Below are positions 7,566 to 15,266 of a stretch of 35,098 nt of DNA, one piece after another. The stretch comes from Ruthenibacterium sp. GTDB taxonomy: Bacteria; Bacillota; Clostridia; Oscillospirales; Ruminococcaceae. The notes under the pieces were generated by a model. It made no database searches. It saw nothing but the letters and a program-made list of their open reading frames with translations, and had not been told where the DNA came from. The stretch spans positions 1 through 35,098 of the forward strand of contig JAHHSL010000021.1 in NCBI GenBank assembly GCA_020025235.1, in the 5' to 3' direction. Every line of letters starts with the position of its first letter. Position 1 is the first letter of the stretch. A program made the position numbers and the translations under genes.

Positions 7566-7647
7566 GTTAAGTTACATTACAGCGCTGTTTTCCTGCCTTT
7601 CGCCCATGAAACGGAACATTACACGCGCTTTGCAAAGGAGTTTTTTC

Positions 7648-8415
7648 ATGTACGAACAGGACGGCTGCTTTCCCCTTTTTGAATTTGACGACGACCGGGA
7701 CGCCGTTCTCGCGCCCGATCACGAAAAGCTTGCGGTAACGCTGCCGGAAAAGGCGGTTTTCGCCTTTCTGGGCGAGGAGATCGACCGCTTTGCGGCAGCC
7801 CATTCCTGCCGCAGGGCGGCGGAATTTGTCAGCGTGACCAAAGTGTTCCCCGTCTACACGGCCTGCATCGGCGGCGAGGAGGTCGCGCTGTGTCAGGCGC
7901 CCGTGGGCGCTGCCGCGGCGGCGCAGCTGCTGGACTGGCTGATCGCATACGGCGTGCGGAAGATCATCTCGGCCGGAACGTGCGGTGCGCTGTGCGATTT
8001 TCCCGAAAACACGTTCCTTGTCCCCGTCCGCGCGCTGCGGGACGAGGGCACTTCGTATCATTATGCGCCGCCCTCCCGCTTTATCGAGCTGGATGCCGAA
8101 GGCTGCCGCGCGGTGCGCGCCGCACTTGCCGCACACGGCCTGCCCTGCACCGACGTTGTGACATGGACGACGGACGGCGTTTTCCGTGAGACGCGCGCGA
8201 AGGTGCAGCGCCGCAAAGATGAAGGCTGCGCCGTTGTGGAAATGGAATGTTCCGCCCTTGCCGCCTGCGCCCGGCTGCGCGGCGCGGTGTTCGGCATGCT
8301 GCTGTTCACTGCCGATACCCTTGCCGACCCCGAACGGTACGATGCGCGCTCATGGGGTGAGGATTCCTTTTCCCCCGCCCTTTCGCTGTGTTTGGAAGCG
8401 GTGCATCTGCTGTGA
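7648..8415 (+). CDS. Nucleoside phosphorylase (uridine/purine phosphorylase family)
   Basis: The 255-residue product belongs to the PNP_UDP_1 family, which cleaves nucleosides with phosphate to a free base and ribose-1-phosphate in salvage pathways. Visible family motifs are SAGTCGAL (residues 108-115), DEGTSYHY (132-139), TTDGVFRET (174-182) and VVEMECSAL (196-204). The Glu-Met-Glu in the last corresponds to the ribose-binding motif. The N-terminal 35 residues are less usual. AAAGGAG at 7634-7640 lies 7 bp before the chosen ATG; earlier in-frame starts have no binding site. The DEGTSYHY and EMECSAL blocks suggest a uridine phosphorylase-like protein, but substrate cannot be fixed. It is oriented against replication and stands alone. 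Confidence 0.85.
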   Translation: MYEQDGCFPLFEFDDDRDAVLAPDHEKLAVTLPEKAVFAFLGEEIDRFAAAHSCRRAAEFVSVTKVFPVYTACIGGEEVALCQAPVGAAAAAQLLDWLIAYGVRKIISAGTCGALCDFPENTFLVPVRALRDEGTSYHYAPPSRFIELDAEGCRAVRAALAAHGLPCTDVVTWTTDGVFRETRAKVQRRKDEGCAVVEMECSALAACARLRGAVFGMLLFTADTLADPERYDARSWGEDSFSPALSLCLEAVHLL

Positions 8416-8441
8416 TTTCCAAAAGAAGCAGGCGCGGGTGA

Positions 8442-8472
8442 TTTTCCACAAAGCTTCAAAAAATGTTGAAAA
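8442..8472. repeat. Paired DnaA-box-like inverted element, copy 3
   Basis: TTTTCCACA at 8442-8450 faces TGTTGAAAA at 8464-8472 across 13 bp, between the phosphorylase stop codon and the terminator. The two arms are the two box variants also found in the putative oriC. Confidence 0.6.
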
Positions 8473-8491
8473 CAAAGGCTTTTCTCCGATG

Positions 8492-8528
8492 AAAAACGCC
8501 GCTGTCCCATACCGGACAGCGGCGTTTT
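8492..8528. terminator. Bidirectional terminator between converging genes
   Basis: Perfect 15-bp stem, arms 8493-8507 and 8514-8528, with A-run on the left and T-run on the right. It can end both the phosphorylase and the leftward XRE transcript. Confidence 0.9.
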
Positions 8529-8574
8529 GATTGCTTTGCCTGCACATTATACGATTCGGAATATTTTTTGATTG

Positions 8575-9876
8575 TTATACGGCACGTTTTTTTCGATAGA
8601 AGAACGCCGCGGCGGCGATTTCGACAAAATAGACCGGGACAAAGAGCACCTGTACCTGCTGCGCCTGTTCCCGCGCGCGCTCGCGGTCCTGCACGGTATA
8701 GACCGTGATCGGCAGCACCGTGCCCTTTTTCGGGCTGTAACTCATGCCGGTGCAGTTTTCGTTGCGCTTGATATATGTGCACACGACGTTGCCGTCCTGA
8801 TCCTCCAGCGTGCGGGTGCGCGCCTGTTCTTCGGTGATCTCGTTGCCGTTTTCGTCGTACCAGATTTCCGGTTCCGTTTCCTCGGGGCCTGCATATACCG
8901 GGGCCTCGGGCGGCAGACCGCGGACGGGGGCTTTTTCGTCGCGCTCCATATATTCAACAAAACTTTCGTAATCGTTGAAAACAAGGCCGCTCCGATACAT
9001 CTGCTCCTGCGAAAGCAGCCCGTGCAGCATGCCCGTAAAGCACAGGACAGCGGCAAGAACGCCCGCCGTGATATTCTGCAGCCTGTGATTTTTCCGATAG
9101 CGCTGCGCTTCGGCTTCGTCAAGCGTCCACAGGCCTTTTTCCATGCAGACGTCATTGCACCGGCGGCAGACGAAGAACGATGCCGCAAGCGCCAGTACCG
9201 CCAAAATGCCGCCGTACAAAAGGAAGGCGTCGGCCTGCAGCCCCGCCGAAGCGGAAAAGTCCGAACCGATCACCGCCAGCAGCGGCAGTGCTGCCGCGAG
9301 CAGCACCGCCGTCAGCGTGAAGGACCTTTCGGCGGTTTTCACGATGCGCCTGTGGTACGCATGCAGCATTTCGTCGGGCAGCTCGGCATCATCCACCGCA
9401 AGGAATGCACGGTTCAGCGCAGCTGCCTGCACAATGACCGCCGCCACGCTGAACAGCGCCGCCGCGCCGAACGCAAGCACCGCTTTCAGCAGCCCGAAAT
9501 TGAGGATAGCCGCCGTCAGAAAGCCCGCAGCCGAAACGCCCGCGGCGATCCAGCTGAGCATTTTATACTGGGATTCACTCTTTTTCAAAAGACGCGTGCG
9601 CTGTTTTTCGGTTTTTTCCGGATTTGCCGTGCGTGCGCCCGCTTCGCCTGCCCGCTGTTCGGGCGAACGGCGCTCCCCGCACAGAAGCTCATCACAGGTG
9701 ATGCCGAACACCTCGGCAATGACCGGCACGAGCGAAAGCTCCGGCAGGCCGTCGTCCCGTTCCCAGCGGCTGACCGTCTTATCGGAAACATTCAGCTTTT
9801 CGGCAAGCTCTTTCTGCGTCATTCCGTTTGCACGGCGCAGCGCGGCGATCAGTCCGCCGATCGTTTTCTTTTCCAT
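8575..9876 (-). CDS. XRE-family regulator with membrane domain and extracytoplasmic region
   Basis: The 433-residue protein has an N-terminal helix-turn-helix domain (about residues 5-65; MTQKELAEKLNVSDKTVSRWE). A charged linker follows, then five hydrophobic segments (roughly 106-126, 128-152, 187-207, 220-243 and 272-292). A hydrophilic region of about 110 residues leads to a final helix (about 408-428) and a KKRAV tail. If the N-terminus is cytoplasmic, the hydrophilic region faces outside and could sense a signal. It contains WYDENGNEITEEQARTRTL and two Cys residues. The start at 9876 has AAAGGAGG 8-10 bp upstream. No partner gene is adjacent, so it may regulate itself or a distant target. 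The family is clear; the signal and targets are unknown. Confidence 0.85.
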   Translation of the reverse strand: MEKKTIGGLIAALRRANGMTQKELAEKLNVSDKTVSRWERDDGLPELSLVPVIAEVFGITCDELLCGERRSPEQRAGEAGARTANPEKTEKQRTRLLKKSESQYKMLSWIAAGVSAAGFLTAAILNFGLLKAVLAFGAAALFSVAAVIVQAAALNRAFLAVDDAELPDEMLHAYHRRIVKTAERSFTLTAVLLAAALPLLAVIGSDFSASAGLQADAFLLYGGILAVLALAASFFVCRRCNDVCMEKGLWTLDEAEAQRYRKNHRLQNITAGVLAAVLCFTGMLHGLLSQEQMYRSGLVFNDYESFVEYMERDEKAPVRGLPPEAPVYAGPEETEPEIWYDENGNEITEEQARTRTLEDQDGNVVCTYIKRNENCTGMSYSPKKGTVLPITVYTVQDRERAREQAQQVQVLFVPVYFVEIAAAAFFYRKKRAV

Positions 9877-10032
9877 ATGCTCTTCCTCCTTTGGAACGGC
9901 ATTTTTTCTGCCCTTATTCTACCGTTTCGGGAGAAAGAACGCCACCCCGGATGTGCGGAATTTCTCTCGGGATCCGGGAATCTGCCGTCAAAAAGTGTTT
10001 TTTGTGCCCGCAAGGGCGCGCGCTGCCCATTC
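9877..10032. other. Gene-free stretch upstream of the XRE gene
   Basis: The gap between jag and the XRE gene (9877-10138) contains a possible leftward -10 box TAGAAT near 9920 without a clear -35 partner. It also holds the inverted element at 10033-10063, a hairpin with arms 10070-10077 and 10083-10090, and the jag terminator. No coding region is supported. Confidence 0.4.
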
Positions 10033-10063
10033 TTTTCAACAAAATATAAGATTTTGTTGAAAC
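10033..10063. repeat. Paired DnaA-box-like inverted element, copy 4
   Basis: TTTTCAACA at 10033-10041 faces TGTTGAAAC at 10055-10063 across 13 bp. The inner arms 10035-10045 and 10051-10061 form a perfect 11-bp inverted repeat with a 5-bp loop. Confidence 0.6.
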
Positions 10064-10090
10064 TCCCGCGCAGCCTGCGTTTCAGGCTGC

Positions 10091-10119
10091 AAAAAAAGCC
10101 GGGAAAAAATTTCCCGGCT
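10091..10119 (-). terminator. Intrinsic terminator of the rpmH-to-jag operon
   Basis: Perfect 10-bp stem, arms 10097-10106 and 10110-10119, followed leftwards by seven T (10096-10091 and beyond). It lies 20 bp after the jag stop codon. Confidence 0.9.
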
Positions 10120-10138
10120 GATTGGATGCTTTGGCTTT

Positions 10139-11230
10139 TTACAGCTCGATCTTGCCGTACAGCGGCAGATCTGCGCCGTCGTTGATCGTTTCGGTGCGCT
10201 TGGGCACGATCGGAGCCGCCTGTTCGTCGCGCGGACGATCGGCAAATTCGCGTGCCGGCGTTGCGGCGCGCGGTGCACGGTCGGAATCGCGGCGCGGTGC
10301 GCGCGGGCCGCGGCCTGCACCCGGACGTCCGCCCTTATTGGCGGGACGGCGGTTTGTGCTGCGTGCCGGACGTGCGTTCGGGTCAGTGCTGGAAATCACC
10401 ACGCGGCGGTTTGCACCTTCCCCGACCGATTCGCTCTTGACGCCTTCGATCTCGCTGATTGCGGAATGGATGATGCGGCGTTCATACGGATTCATCGGTT
10501 CAAGCGTATGGCTGCGGCCGGTGCGCTGCACCTTTGCGCCGATGCGCTTTGCCAGTGCCGTCAGGTTTGCTTCGCGTTTGGAACGGTAATGGTTGATATC
10601 AAGGCCGATCTTCATGTAATCGCCGCCGGAGCGGTTTGCCACAAGGCTTGTCAGGTAGCTGAGCGCTTCCATCACTTCGCCGCGGTGGCCGATCAGCGTG
10701 CCGGCGCCTTCGCCCTCCACCTTGAGGATCACGTTTTCACCCTGCTTTACGGGTGTTACGGCGATTTCGCCCGCGCCCATTTTCATGCAAACGTCCTTCA
10801 GATACTCGACGGCTTCCTTCGCCTTCGGGCATGCTTCCAGCTCGATCGGCTCTTCGGGCAGTTCGGGCTCTTCGGGCTTTGCCGGGGCCGGCTGCGGCTT
10901 TTCGGGCTGCTTTTCCGGCTGGGGCTTTTCTTCCTTGTTCGGGGCGGGTTTTTCCGCCTTCGGGGCTTCCTTCTTCGGCGCGGGCTTTTCCGCCTTGGGT
11001 GCCGCCTTTACGGGCGCATCCTTTTTGGGGGCGGGCTTTGCCGCTTTGGGTTCGAATGAATCGTCCTCGATATACGCGCGCACCTTTGCGGGAACTTTCT
11101 TGAACAGAAATTCGCGGCGCGGCATCTCCAGGATTTCAATGCAGGCGTCGTCTGCGCTGACGCCAAGCTCTGCCAGTGCGAGCGCAGTGGCTTCCTCCAC
11201 CGTTTTCGCTGTCTTGATCACTTCACGCAT
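10139..11230 (-). CDS. jag: RNA-binding protein Jag/KhpB (EloR)
   Basis: The 363-residue product has the Jag order of domains. A Jag-N domain spans about residues 1-52. A long Lys/Ala/Pro/Glu linker follows (about 55-135), with repeats of the type KAEKPAPKKEAP. A KH domain comes next (about 140-215, GHRG loop), then an R3H domain (about 215-285, with ERRIIH). Jag/KhpB works with KhpA as an RNA chaperone that affects cell elongation and division in Bacillota. An Arg/Gly/Pro-rich tail of about 75 residues, with RG and RGP motifs, makes this version longer than many homologues and may add RNA contacts. It follows yidC by 30 bp, with AGGAGG before the ATG. Confidence 0.95.
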   Translation of the reverse strand: MREVIKTAKTVEEATALALAELGVSADDACIEILEMPRREFLFKKVPAKVRAYIEDDSFEPKAAKPAPKKDAPVKAAPKAEKPAPKKEAPKAEKPAPNKEEKPQPEKQPEKPQPAPAKPEEPELPEEPIELEACPKAKEAVEYLKDVCMKMGAGEIAVTPVKQGENVILKVEGEGAGTLIGHRGEVMEALSYLTSLVANRSGGDYMKIGLDINHYRSKREANLTALAKRIGAKVQRTGRSHTLEPMNPYERRIIHSAISEIEGVKSESVGEGANRRVVISSTDPNARPARSTNRRPANKGGRPGAGRGPRAPRRDSDRAPRAATPAREFADRPRDEQAAPIVPKRTETINDGADLPLYGKIEL

Positions 11231-11260
11231 GTATGATCCCTCCTACAATCCTTTTTCGGA

Positions 11261-12283
11261 TTATTCGTCCTTATATCGTTCGTCATCCAGTTCCCGTGCA
11301 CGGGCAAGGCGGATGCGCGCCAGCTCTGCTTCGCTGACTTCCTTCATCTTTTCCTCGCCGGACGACGTGATGACCTTGACCTGCTTTTTGCGCTTTTTCG
11401 CCGCGCGCTTTTCGGCAAGTTCGGCTTCGATCTGCGCACGGATCTCTTTGGGGTTGTACATCTTGTTGAGGATGATCGACTGCAGCATCATCAGCACGTT
11501 GGAAACCGTGTAGTACAGCGAGAAGCCGACCGGAACGGTAAAGCCGAAGTACACGAACATGATGCTCATCATCCACGGCATCCACTTCATGGCGCCCTGC
11601 ATTTCCTGGCCGCTCATCTTCGTCATAACGACCTGGCTTGCCAGCATCGTGACGATCGAAAGGATCGGGATGATCATCAGCACGATGCTTGCGGCGTCAA
11701 ATGCAAAATGGGGCACCTGCGAAAGATCGATGCCGAAGAAATTGAAGTTGAAGCTGGAGATCGCGCTGATCTGATCGGCATTGAAAACGCTTTCAAACGT
11801 GCCGGGGTTTGCCTTGACGGCATTGATCAGCTGATTCTGCACGATGAAGTTCTGCGGCGCAAGGTTCATGCCAAGCGCGGTGTTTGCAACCTCCACGGCT
11901 TTTTCGATCAGTTCTTTCGGCACGCGCAGGATGTACTGCAGCGGGCGGTAAACAACTTCGATCAGGCCGAAAAGCACCAGCATGTTCAGCATCATCGGCA
12001 TACAGCCTGCTGTCATCGACATGCCGGTTTCTTCCTGGAACTTCATCAGCTCTTCACTCTGGCGCTGCTTGTCGTTCGCCCATTTTTTCTGGATCTCCTG
12101 CATCATGGGCTGGTAAGCCGACATGCGGGCGGTGCTTTTCTGCTGCTTGATGCTCAGCGGGAACATGAGGATACGCGTAAGCAGCGTAAAGAGGATCAGC
12201 GTCCAGCCGTAGTTCTTTACCAGCTCGTAGATCCATTCCATGATGATGCCGAGAACCGGTGCGAGGAAACCTAAAATGTTCAT
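11261..12283 (-). CDS. yidC: Membrane protein insertase YidC
   Basis: The 340-residue product is a YidC/Oxa1/SpoIIIJ insertase that places proteins in the cytoplasmic membrane alone or with SecYEG. It shows the usual five helices. The conserved groove arginine is Arg37 in TRILMFPLSIKQQKS, and the cytoplasmic helical hairpin follows (about residues 38-95). Late helices include IMFVYFGFTVPVGFSLYYTVSN. A long basic C-terminal tail (about 285-340) could touch ribosomes. There is no N-terminal lipobox Cys, unlike the YidC lipoproteins of Bacillus. The extracytoplasmic loop between helices 2 and 3 is long (about residues 130-195). AGGA precedes the start. It sits between yidD and jag, in the standard order. 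Confidence 0.95.
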   Translation of the reverse strand: MNILGFLAPVLGIIMEWIYELVKNYGWTLILFTLLTRILMFPLSIKQQKSTARMSAYQPMMQEIQKKWANDKQRQSEELMKFQEETGMSMTAGCMPMMLNMLVLFGLIEVVYRPLQYILRVPKELIEKAVEVANTALGMNLAPQNFIVQNQLINAVKANPGTFESVFNADQISAISSFNFNFFGIDLSQVPHFAFDAASIVLMIIPILSIVTMLASQVVMTKMSGQEMQGAMKWMPWMMSIMFVYFGFTVPVGFSLYYTVSNVLMMLQSIILNKMYNPKEIRAQIEAELAEKRAAKKRKKQVKVITSSGEEKMKEVSEAELARIRLARARELDDERYKDE

Positions 12284-12316
12284 AGTTCCTGTCCTTGTCT
12301 GCCCTGCGCAAAGGCG

Positions 12317-12685
12317 TTATTTTTTATGTTGAGTGGGACACGCCGTGCGCATTGCAGCGTGTATTTCGGTGTCGGATTCATCCGGCGCATCTTCCAGTGC
12401 GGCAAGATAATCAAGCGCATCGGTTTTCGGATGCCGCAGCGGCGTCGGGGGATCGTTGCGCCATTTGCCCTTCGGCGGAACGGGGTCGCGCCCGGGACGT
12501 CCCAGCGGATTGCAGCGCAAAATGCGCCACGCCGCAAGCAGCGTGCCTTTTGCTGCGCCGTGGATCTCGATCGCCTGCACCGCATACTGCGAACAGCTCG
12601 GCGTAAAGCGGCAGTTTCTGCCCAGCAGGGGCGAGATCCATTTCTGATAACATTTTATAAGAAAAATAAGAAAGCGCTTAATCAT
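12317..12685 (-). CDS. yidD: Membrane protein insertion efficiency factor YidD
   Basis: The 122-residue product carries the YidD signature in its first 75 residues: KCYQKWISPLLGRNCRFTPSCSQYA, then RCNPLGRPGRDPVP. YidD is a small membrane-associated factor that helps YidC-dependent insertion. The last 45 residues (LDYLAALEDAPDESDTEIH...) are an acidic extension beyond the usual length of 70-90. The ATG at 12685 lies inside the last codons of rnpA (8-bp overlap), so translation is probably coupled; its own binding site is weak. It is 33 bp upstream of yidC. Confidence 0.93.
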   Translation of the reverse strand: MIKRFLIFLIKCYQKWISPLLGRNCRFTPSCSQYAVQAIEIHGAAKGTLLAAWRILRCNPLGRPGRDPVPPKGKWRNDPPTPLRHPKTDALDYLAALEDAPDESDTEIHAAMRTACPTQHKK

Positions 12686-13025
12686 GGTTTTTGCCCGGCA
12701 GCACCCCGGCGCCGGCCAGCAGCTTTGCAAGCGTTGCTTCCAGCTTTGTGCTTTTCATGTGCGGGGTGCGCCCGCGCGCGACAAGCACGATATCGTATCC
12801 GCCGATCTCGGCGGGCATCACCGCCGAAAGCGCCGCGCGGATGACGCGGCGCGCGCGGTTGCGTGTGACGGCATTGCCGATCTTTTTGCTTGCCGTGATG
12901 CCGACGCGCGTATGCCCCAGACGGTTTTTGTTCACATATAAAACGATTTGCGGATGAACGAACGATTTGCCGCGCGTATAAGCGCGCGTGAAATCCTTAT
13001 TATGGGTCAGGGGTGTATAACGCAT
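12678..13025 (-). CDS. rnpA: Ribonuclease P protein component
   Basis: The 115-residue basic protein assists the RNase P RNA in removing 5' leaders from pre-tRNA. The RNR motif region is visible as KKIGNAVTRNRARRVIRAAL (about residues 47-66), after the N-terminal FxxxYxxGKS block (DFTRAYTRGKSFVHP). AAGGG lies 8 bp before the ATG. It overlaps yidD by 8 bp, and rpmH lies 184 bp upstream, as usual for this locus. Confidence 0.96.
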   Translation of the reverse strand: MRYTPLTHNKDFTRAYTRGKSFVHPQIVLYVNKNRLGHTRVGITASKKIGNAVTRNRARRVIRAALSAVMPAEIGGYDIVLVARGRTPHMKSTKLEATLAKLLAGAGVLPGKNHD

Positions 13026-13056
13026 GGGAAAAGCCCTTTCTTTTCATTGTATACGC

Positions 13057-13081
13057 AAAAAGGCCACCTTGCAGCGGCCTT
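13057..13081 (-). terminator. Possible weak terminator or attenuator between rpmH and rnpA
   Basis: Arms 13060-13065 and 13076-13081 (AAGGCC/GGCCTT) with a leftward T-run (13061-13057). The stem is short, and read-through from rpmH into rnpA is normal for this operon, so partial termination is the most it suggests. The rest of the 184-bp gap is GC-rich without a gene. Confidence 0.35.
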
Positions 13082-13209
13082 GCATACGGCGGCGCCTTGC
13101 GCGCGCCTTTTTCTTTTTGCGTCCGCAGGATAAACCGCGGATGCGGTGCATGTCCGCATGACCGGCGTGCGCCGGCTGTGCTGCGGCAAAGCGTTTTGTG
13201 CTGAAAAAA

Positions 13210-13344
13210 TCAGACAGTCAGCTTAGCGCGGCCCTTTGCGCGGCGTGCAGCCAGAACTTTGCGGCCGTTGCTGCTCTTGCTGCGGGCAAGGAAGCCGTGC
13301 GTTGCAGAGCGATGACGCTTCTTGGGCTGGAAAGTACGTTTCAT
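13210..13344 (-). CDS. rpmH: 50S ribosomal protein L34
   Basis: The 44-residue product begins MKRTFQPKKRHRSATHGFLA and ends in a basic GRKVLAARRAKGRAKLTV tail, which is the L34 family throughout. It is part of the large ribosomal subunit. AAAGGAGG stands 9 bp before the ATG at 13344. It is first in the leftward operon and has a strong promoter at 13446-13475. Confidence 0.98.
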   Translation of the reverse strand: MKRTFQPKKRHRSATHGFLARSKSSNGRKVLAARRAKGRAKLTV

Positions 13345-13445
13345 AACAAAGCTCCTCCTTTGATGGGACCGCAAGAAATTGCAGTACCGTGTTGACTCTC
13401 GTACGAAAGGCCGGATCTCCGAAAGACACAACCTTGCATCTTAAG

Positions 13446-13475
13446 AGTATACAAGAAAATCACAATGCTTGTCAA
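13446..13475 (-). promoter_or_regulatory. Sigma-A promoter of rpmH
   Basis: Read leftwards: TTGACA (13475-13470, perfect), 18-bp spacer, TATACT (13451-13446). The leader before rpmH is about 95 bases. Confidence 0.8.
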
Positions 13476-13598
13476 CACCTTTTTGCCTTTCTGCGGCGGT
13501 TTCGGCGGCTTTTTGTGCTTTTTTCCGTGTTTTTCTGCCAAATGCATCCGCACTGAAAACTATTTTGTATTATATATAAAGTAATATATCGGAAATAA
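13476..13598. other. Gene-free divergent rpmH-dnaA spacer with AT-rich block
   Basis: The 328-bp gap from 13345 to 13672 holds the divergent rpmH and dnaA promoters. Between them is a block of almost pure A/T at 13559-13598 (TATTTTGTATTATATATAAA onward). It could be an unwinding or upstream promoter element. No DnaA-box variant of the kind seen in the dnaA-dnaN gap was found here. Confidence 0.5.
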
Positions 13599-13627
13599 TT
13601 GTCCTCAGACGAAAAATGTGTTATAAT
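13599..13627 (+). promoter_or_regulatory. Sigma-A promoter of dnaA
   Basis: TTGTCC (13599-13604), 17-bp spacer, perfect TATAAT (13622-13627). The expected start point is about 38 bp before the dnaA start codon. Confidence 0.75.
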
Positions 13628-13672
13628 CGTATCAATAATGCAACGAAATGTTTGGGAGTTGTTGTTCGTATT

Positions 13673-14968
13673 ATGAATTCATTCGATGAGGTCTTCGTCG
13701 CCGTCAAGGAATACTGCAAAGAACGCCTTGTTCTGGCGACCTATAATCTTTTTATCGACGGGATCGAGCCGGTTGCATTTGAAGGCAACGAGGCCACGCT
13801 TTCCGTCCGCTCTGATTTTGTCAAGGGCATTGTGGAATCGCGCTACAAGGATCTTTTGTCCGAAGCCTTCAAAGAGCTGCTGGGCTTTGACATCAGCATC
13901 GTGTTTACCGTGCCCGATGCCGTGGAACAGACGCCCGCCGAAGTTCCCGGCGGCGGCAATTACGAATTCACGTTTGAAAACTTCATTGTCGGTTCCACCA
14001 ACAAATTTGCTCACGCGGCGGCACAGGCCGTTGCGGCCAATCCGTCCGGCGCCTATAACCCCTTATTCATCTGGGGCGGTTCCGGGCTTGGAAAAACGCA
14101 CCTTCTGGGCGCAATTCAGTTTGAGATCCACAAAAATTTTCCAAACTACAATATCGTGTATGTAGACGGCGAAAAATTCACGAACGAAATCATCAGTGCA
14201 ATTCACGACAACACAACCGCAGAATTTCACAATAAATACCGTGCAGCCGACGTGCTGCTCGTGGACGATATCCAGTTTATCGGCGGCAAGGAATCCACGC
14301 AGGAGGAATTTTTCCATACCTTCAACACCCTGTATAATGCCGGCAAGCAGATCGTTCTTGTCAGCGACCGTCCGCCGAAAGAGATCAAAAGCCTGGAAGA
14401 GCGCCTGCGCACCCGCTTTGAAATGGGCCTGACGGCTGACATCCAGCCGCCGGATTTTGAAACGCGCGTGGCGATCATCCGCCGCAAAGCCGATCTTCTG
14501 AATCTGGAGATCCCCGACGAAGTGGCCGAATACATTGCAAACCGCCTGAAGAACAATATCCGTCAGCTGGAGGGCGCCGTCAAAAAGCTGAATGCGTACC
14601 GCAAGCTCGAGGGCATCCAGCCCGTGATCGGTTCGGCACAGAACGCGATCAAGGATATCCTCAACGAGACCCAGCCCATGCCGATCACCGTGGAAAAGAT
14701 CCTTTCCGAGGTGGCGCGCACTTATAATACAACACCCGACCTGCTGCGCGGCGCTTCGCGAACGGCCAATGTTTCCAACGCCCGTCAGGTGAGCATGTAT
14801 GTCCTGCGCGAGATCAGCGGCATGAGCATGGAGGATATCGGCAGCGAATTCGGCGGGCGCGATCATTCCACCGTCGTCTATTCGATCAAATGCCTGCAGA
14901 AAAAGCTGGAAAAGGACGCCCGCCTGCGCGAAACCGTCGAAGATATCATCAAAAACGTGCGCGCGTAA
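13673..14968 (+). CDS. dnaA: Chromosomal replication initiator DnaA
   Basis: The 431-residue product is the AAA+ ATPase that opens oriC. Domain I covers about residues 1-80. Domain II is only about 16 residues. Domain III carries Walker A GGSGLGKT (135-142) and Walker B VLLVDDIQF (194-202). Domain IV holds the DnaA-box reader with GGRDHSTVVY. The short linker explains why it is smaller than Bacillus DnaA. The ATG at 13673 is the best start for a domain I beginning MNSFDEVF, although the GGGAG at 13654-13658 is 14 bp away; an ATT codon one position earlier is a less likely start. It runs with replication, 298 bp before dnaN. Confidence 0.98.
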   Translation: MNSFDEVFVAVKEYCKERLVLATYNLFIDGIEPVAFEGNEATLSVRSDFVKGIVESRYKDLLSEAFKELLGFDISIVFTVPDAVEQTPAEVPGGGNYEFTFENFIVGSTNKFAHAAAQAVAANPSGAYNPLFIWGGSGLGKTHLLGAIQFEIHKNFPNYNIVYVDGEKFTNEIISAIHDNTTAEFHNKYRAADVLLVDDIQFIGGKESTQEEFFHTFNTLYNAGKQIVLVSDRPPKEIKSLEERLRTRFEMGLTADIQPPDFETRVAIIRRKADLLNLEIPDEVAEYIANRLKNNIRQLEGAVKKLNAYRKLEGIQPVIGSAQNAIKDILNETQPMPITVEKILSEVARTYNTTPDLLRGASRTANVSNARQVSMYVLREISGMSMEDIGSEFGGRDHSTVVYSIKCLQKKLEKDARLRETVEDIIKNVRA

Positions 14969-14988
14969 GGCTTTTTAAAGCCGTTTTT
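14969..14988 (+). terminator. Possible weak terminator after dnaA
   Basis: GGCTT(T) at 14969-14974 pairs with (A)AAGCC at 14977-14982 and is followed by five T (14984-14988). The loop is very tight, so the support is modest. Confidence 0.4.
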
Positions 14989-15000
14989 CGGGGCAGAATA

Positions 15001-15230
15001 GACATGTTGAAAAGTTTTCAAGTTTTCAACACAGTTTTCAACTTTCAACATTAGTTTTCCACAAGTTTCCCGCGGCGAAAAAATGCATGTTGAAACTTAA
15101 CAAAAATTCAACACCGTTTTCACGGTGGAAAAAACAGAAAAGATGGTTGAATTTCGCGGCCTCGCGGCACACATTCAACAAATCAACACCCCCTATTACT
15201 ATAACTATTCACATATTTCTCTTTTAGCAG
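15001..15230. other. Probable replication origin (oriC): DnaA-box cluster and AT-rich region
   Basis: The dnaA-dnaN gap holds a dense run of 9-mers close to DnaA boxes. They are TGTTGAAAA 15005-15013, TTTTCAACA 15023-15031, TTTTCAACT 15035-15043, CTTTCAACA 15042-15050, TTTTCCACA 15055-15063, TGTTGAAAC 15088-15096, AATTCAACA 15105-15113, CATTCAACA 15172-15180 and AAATCAACA 15180-15188. These vary from the classic TTATCCACA. An AT-rich stretch at 15190-15230 next to dnaN is a candidate unwinding element. The position between dnaA and dnaN is a standard place for oriC in Bacillota; that the boxes bind DnaA is inferred. Confidence 0.85.
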
Positions 15231-15266
15231 TAAAACTGCAAAAACGGAAAAAAGGAGAATCCTACG

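Noticed and set aside
8572..10185. Open frame of 537 codons on the + strand opposite the XRE gene
   Set aside because: It crosses a terminator and two intergenic inverted repeats and mirrors a clear HTH protein.
13476..13598. A second origin half upstream of dnaA, as in Bacillus
   Set aside because: AT-rich, but no DnaA-box variant of the kind found after dnaA was seen.
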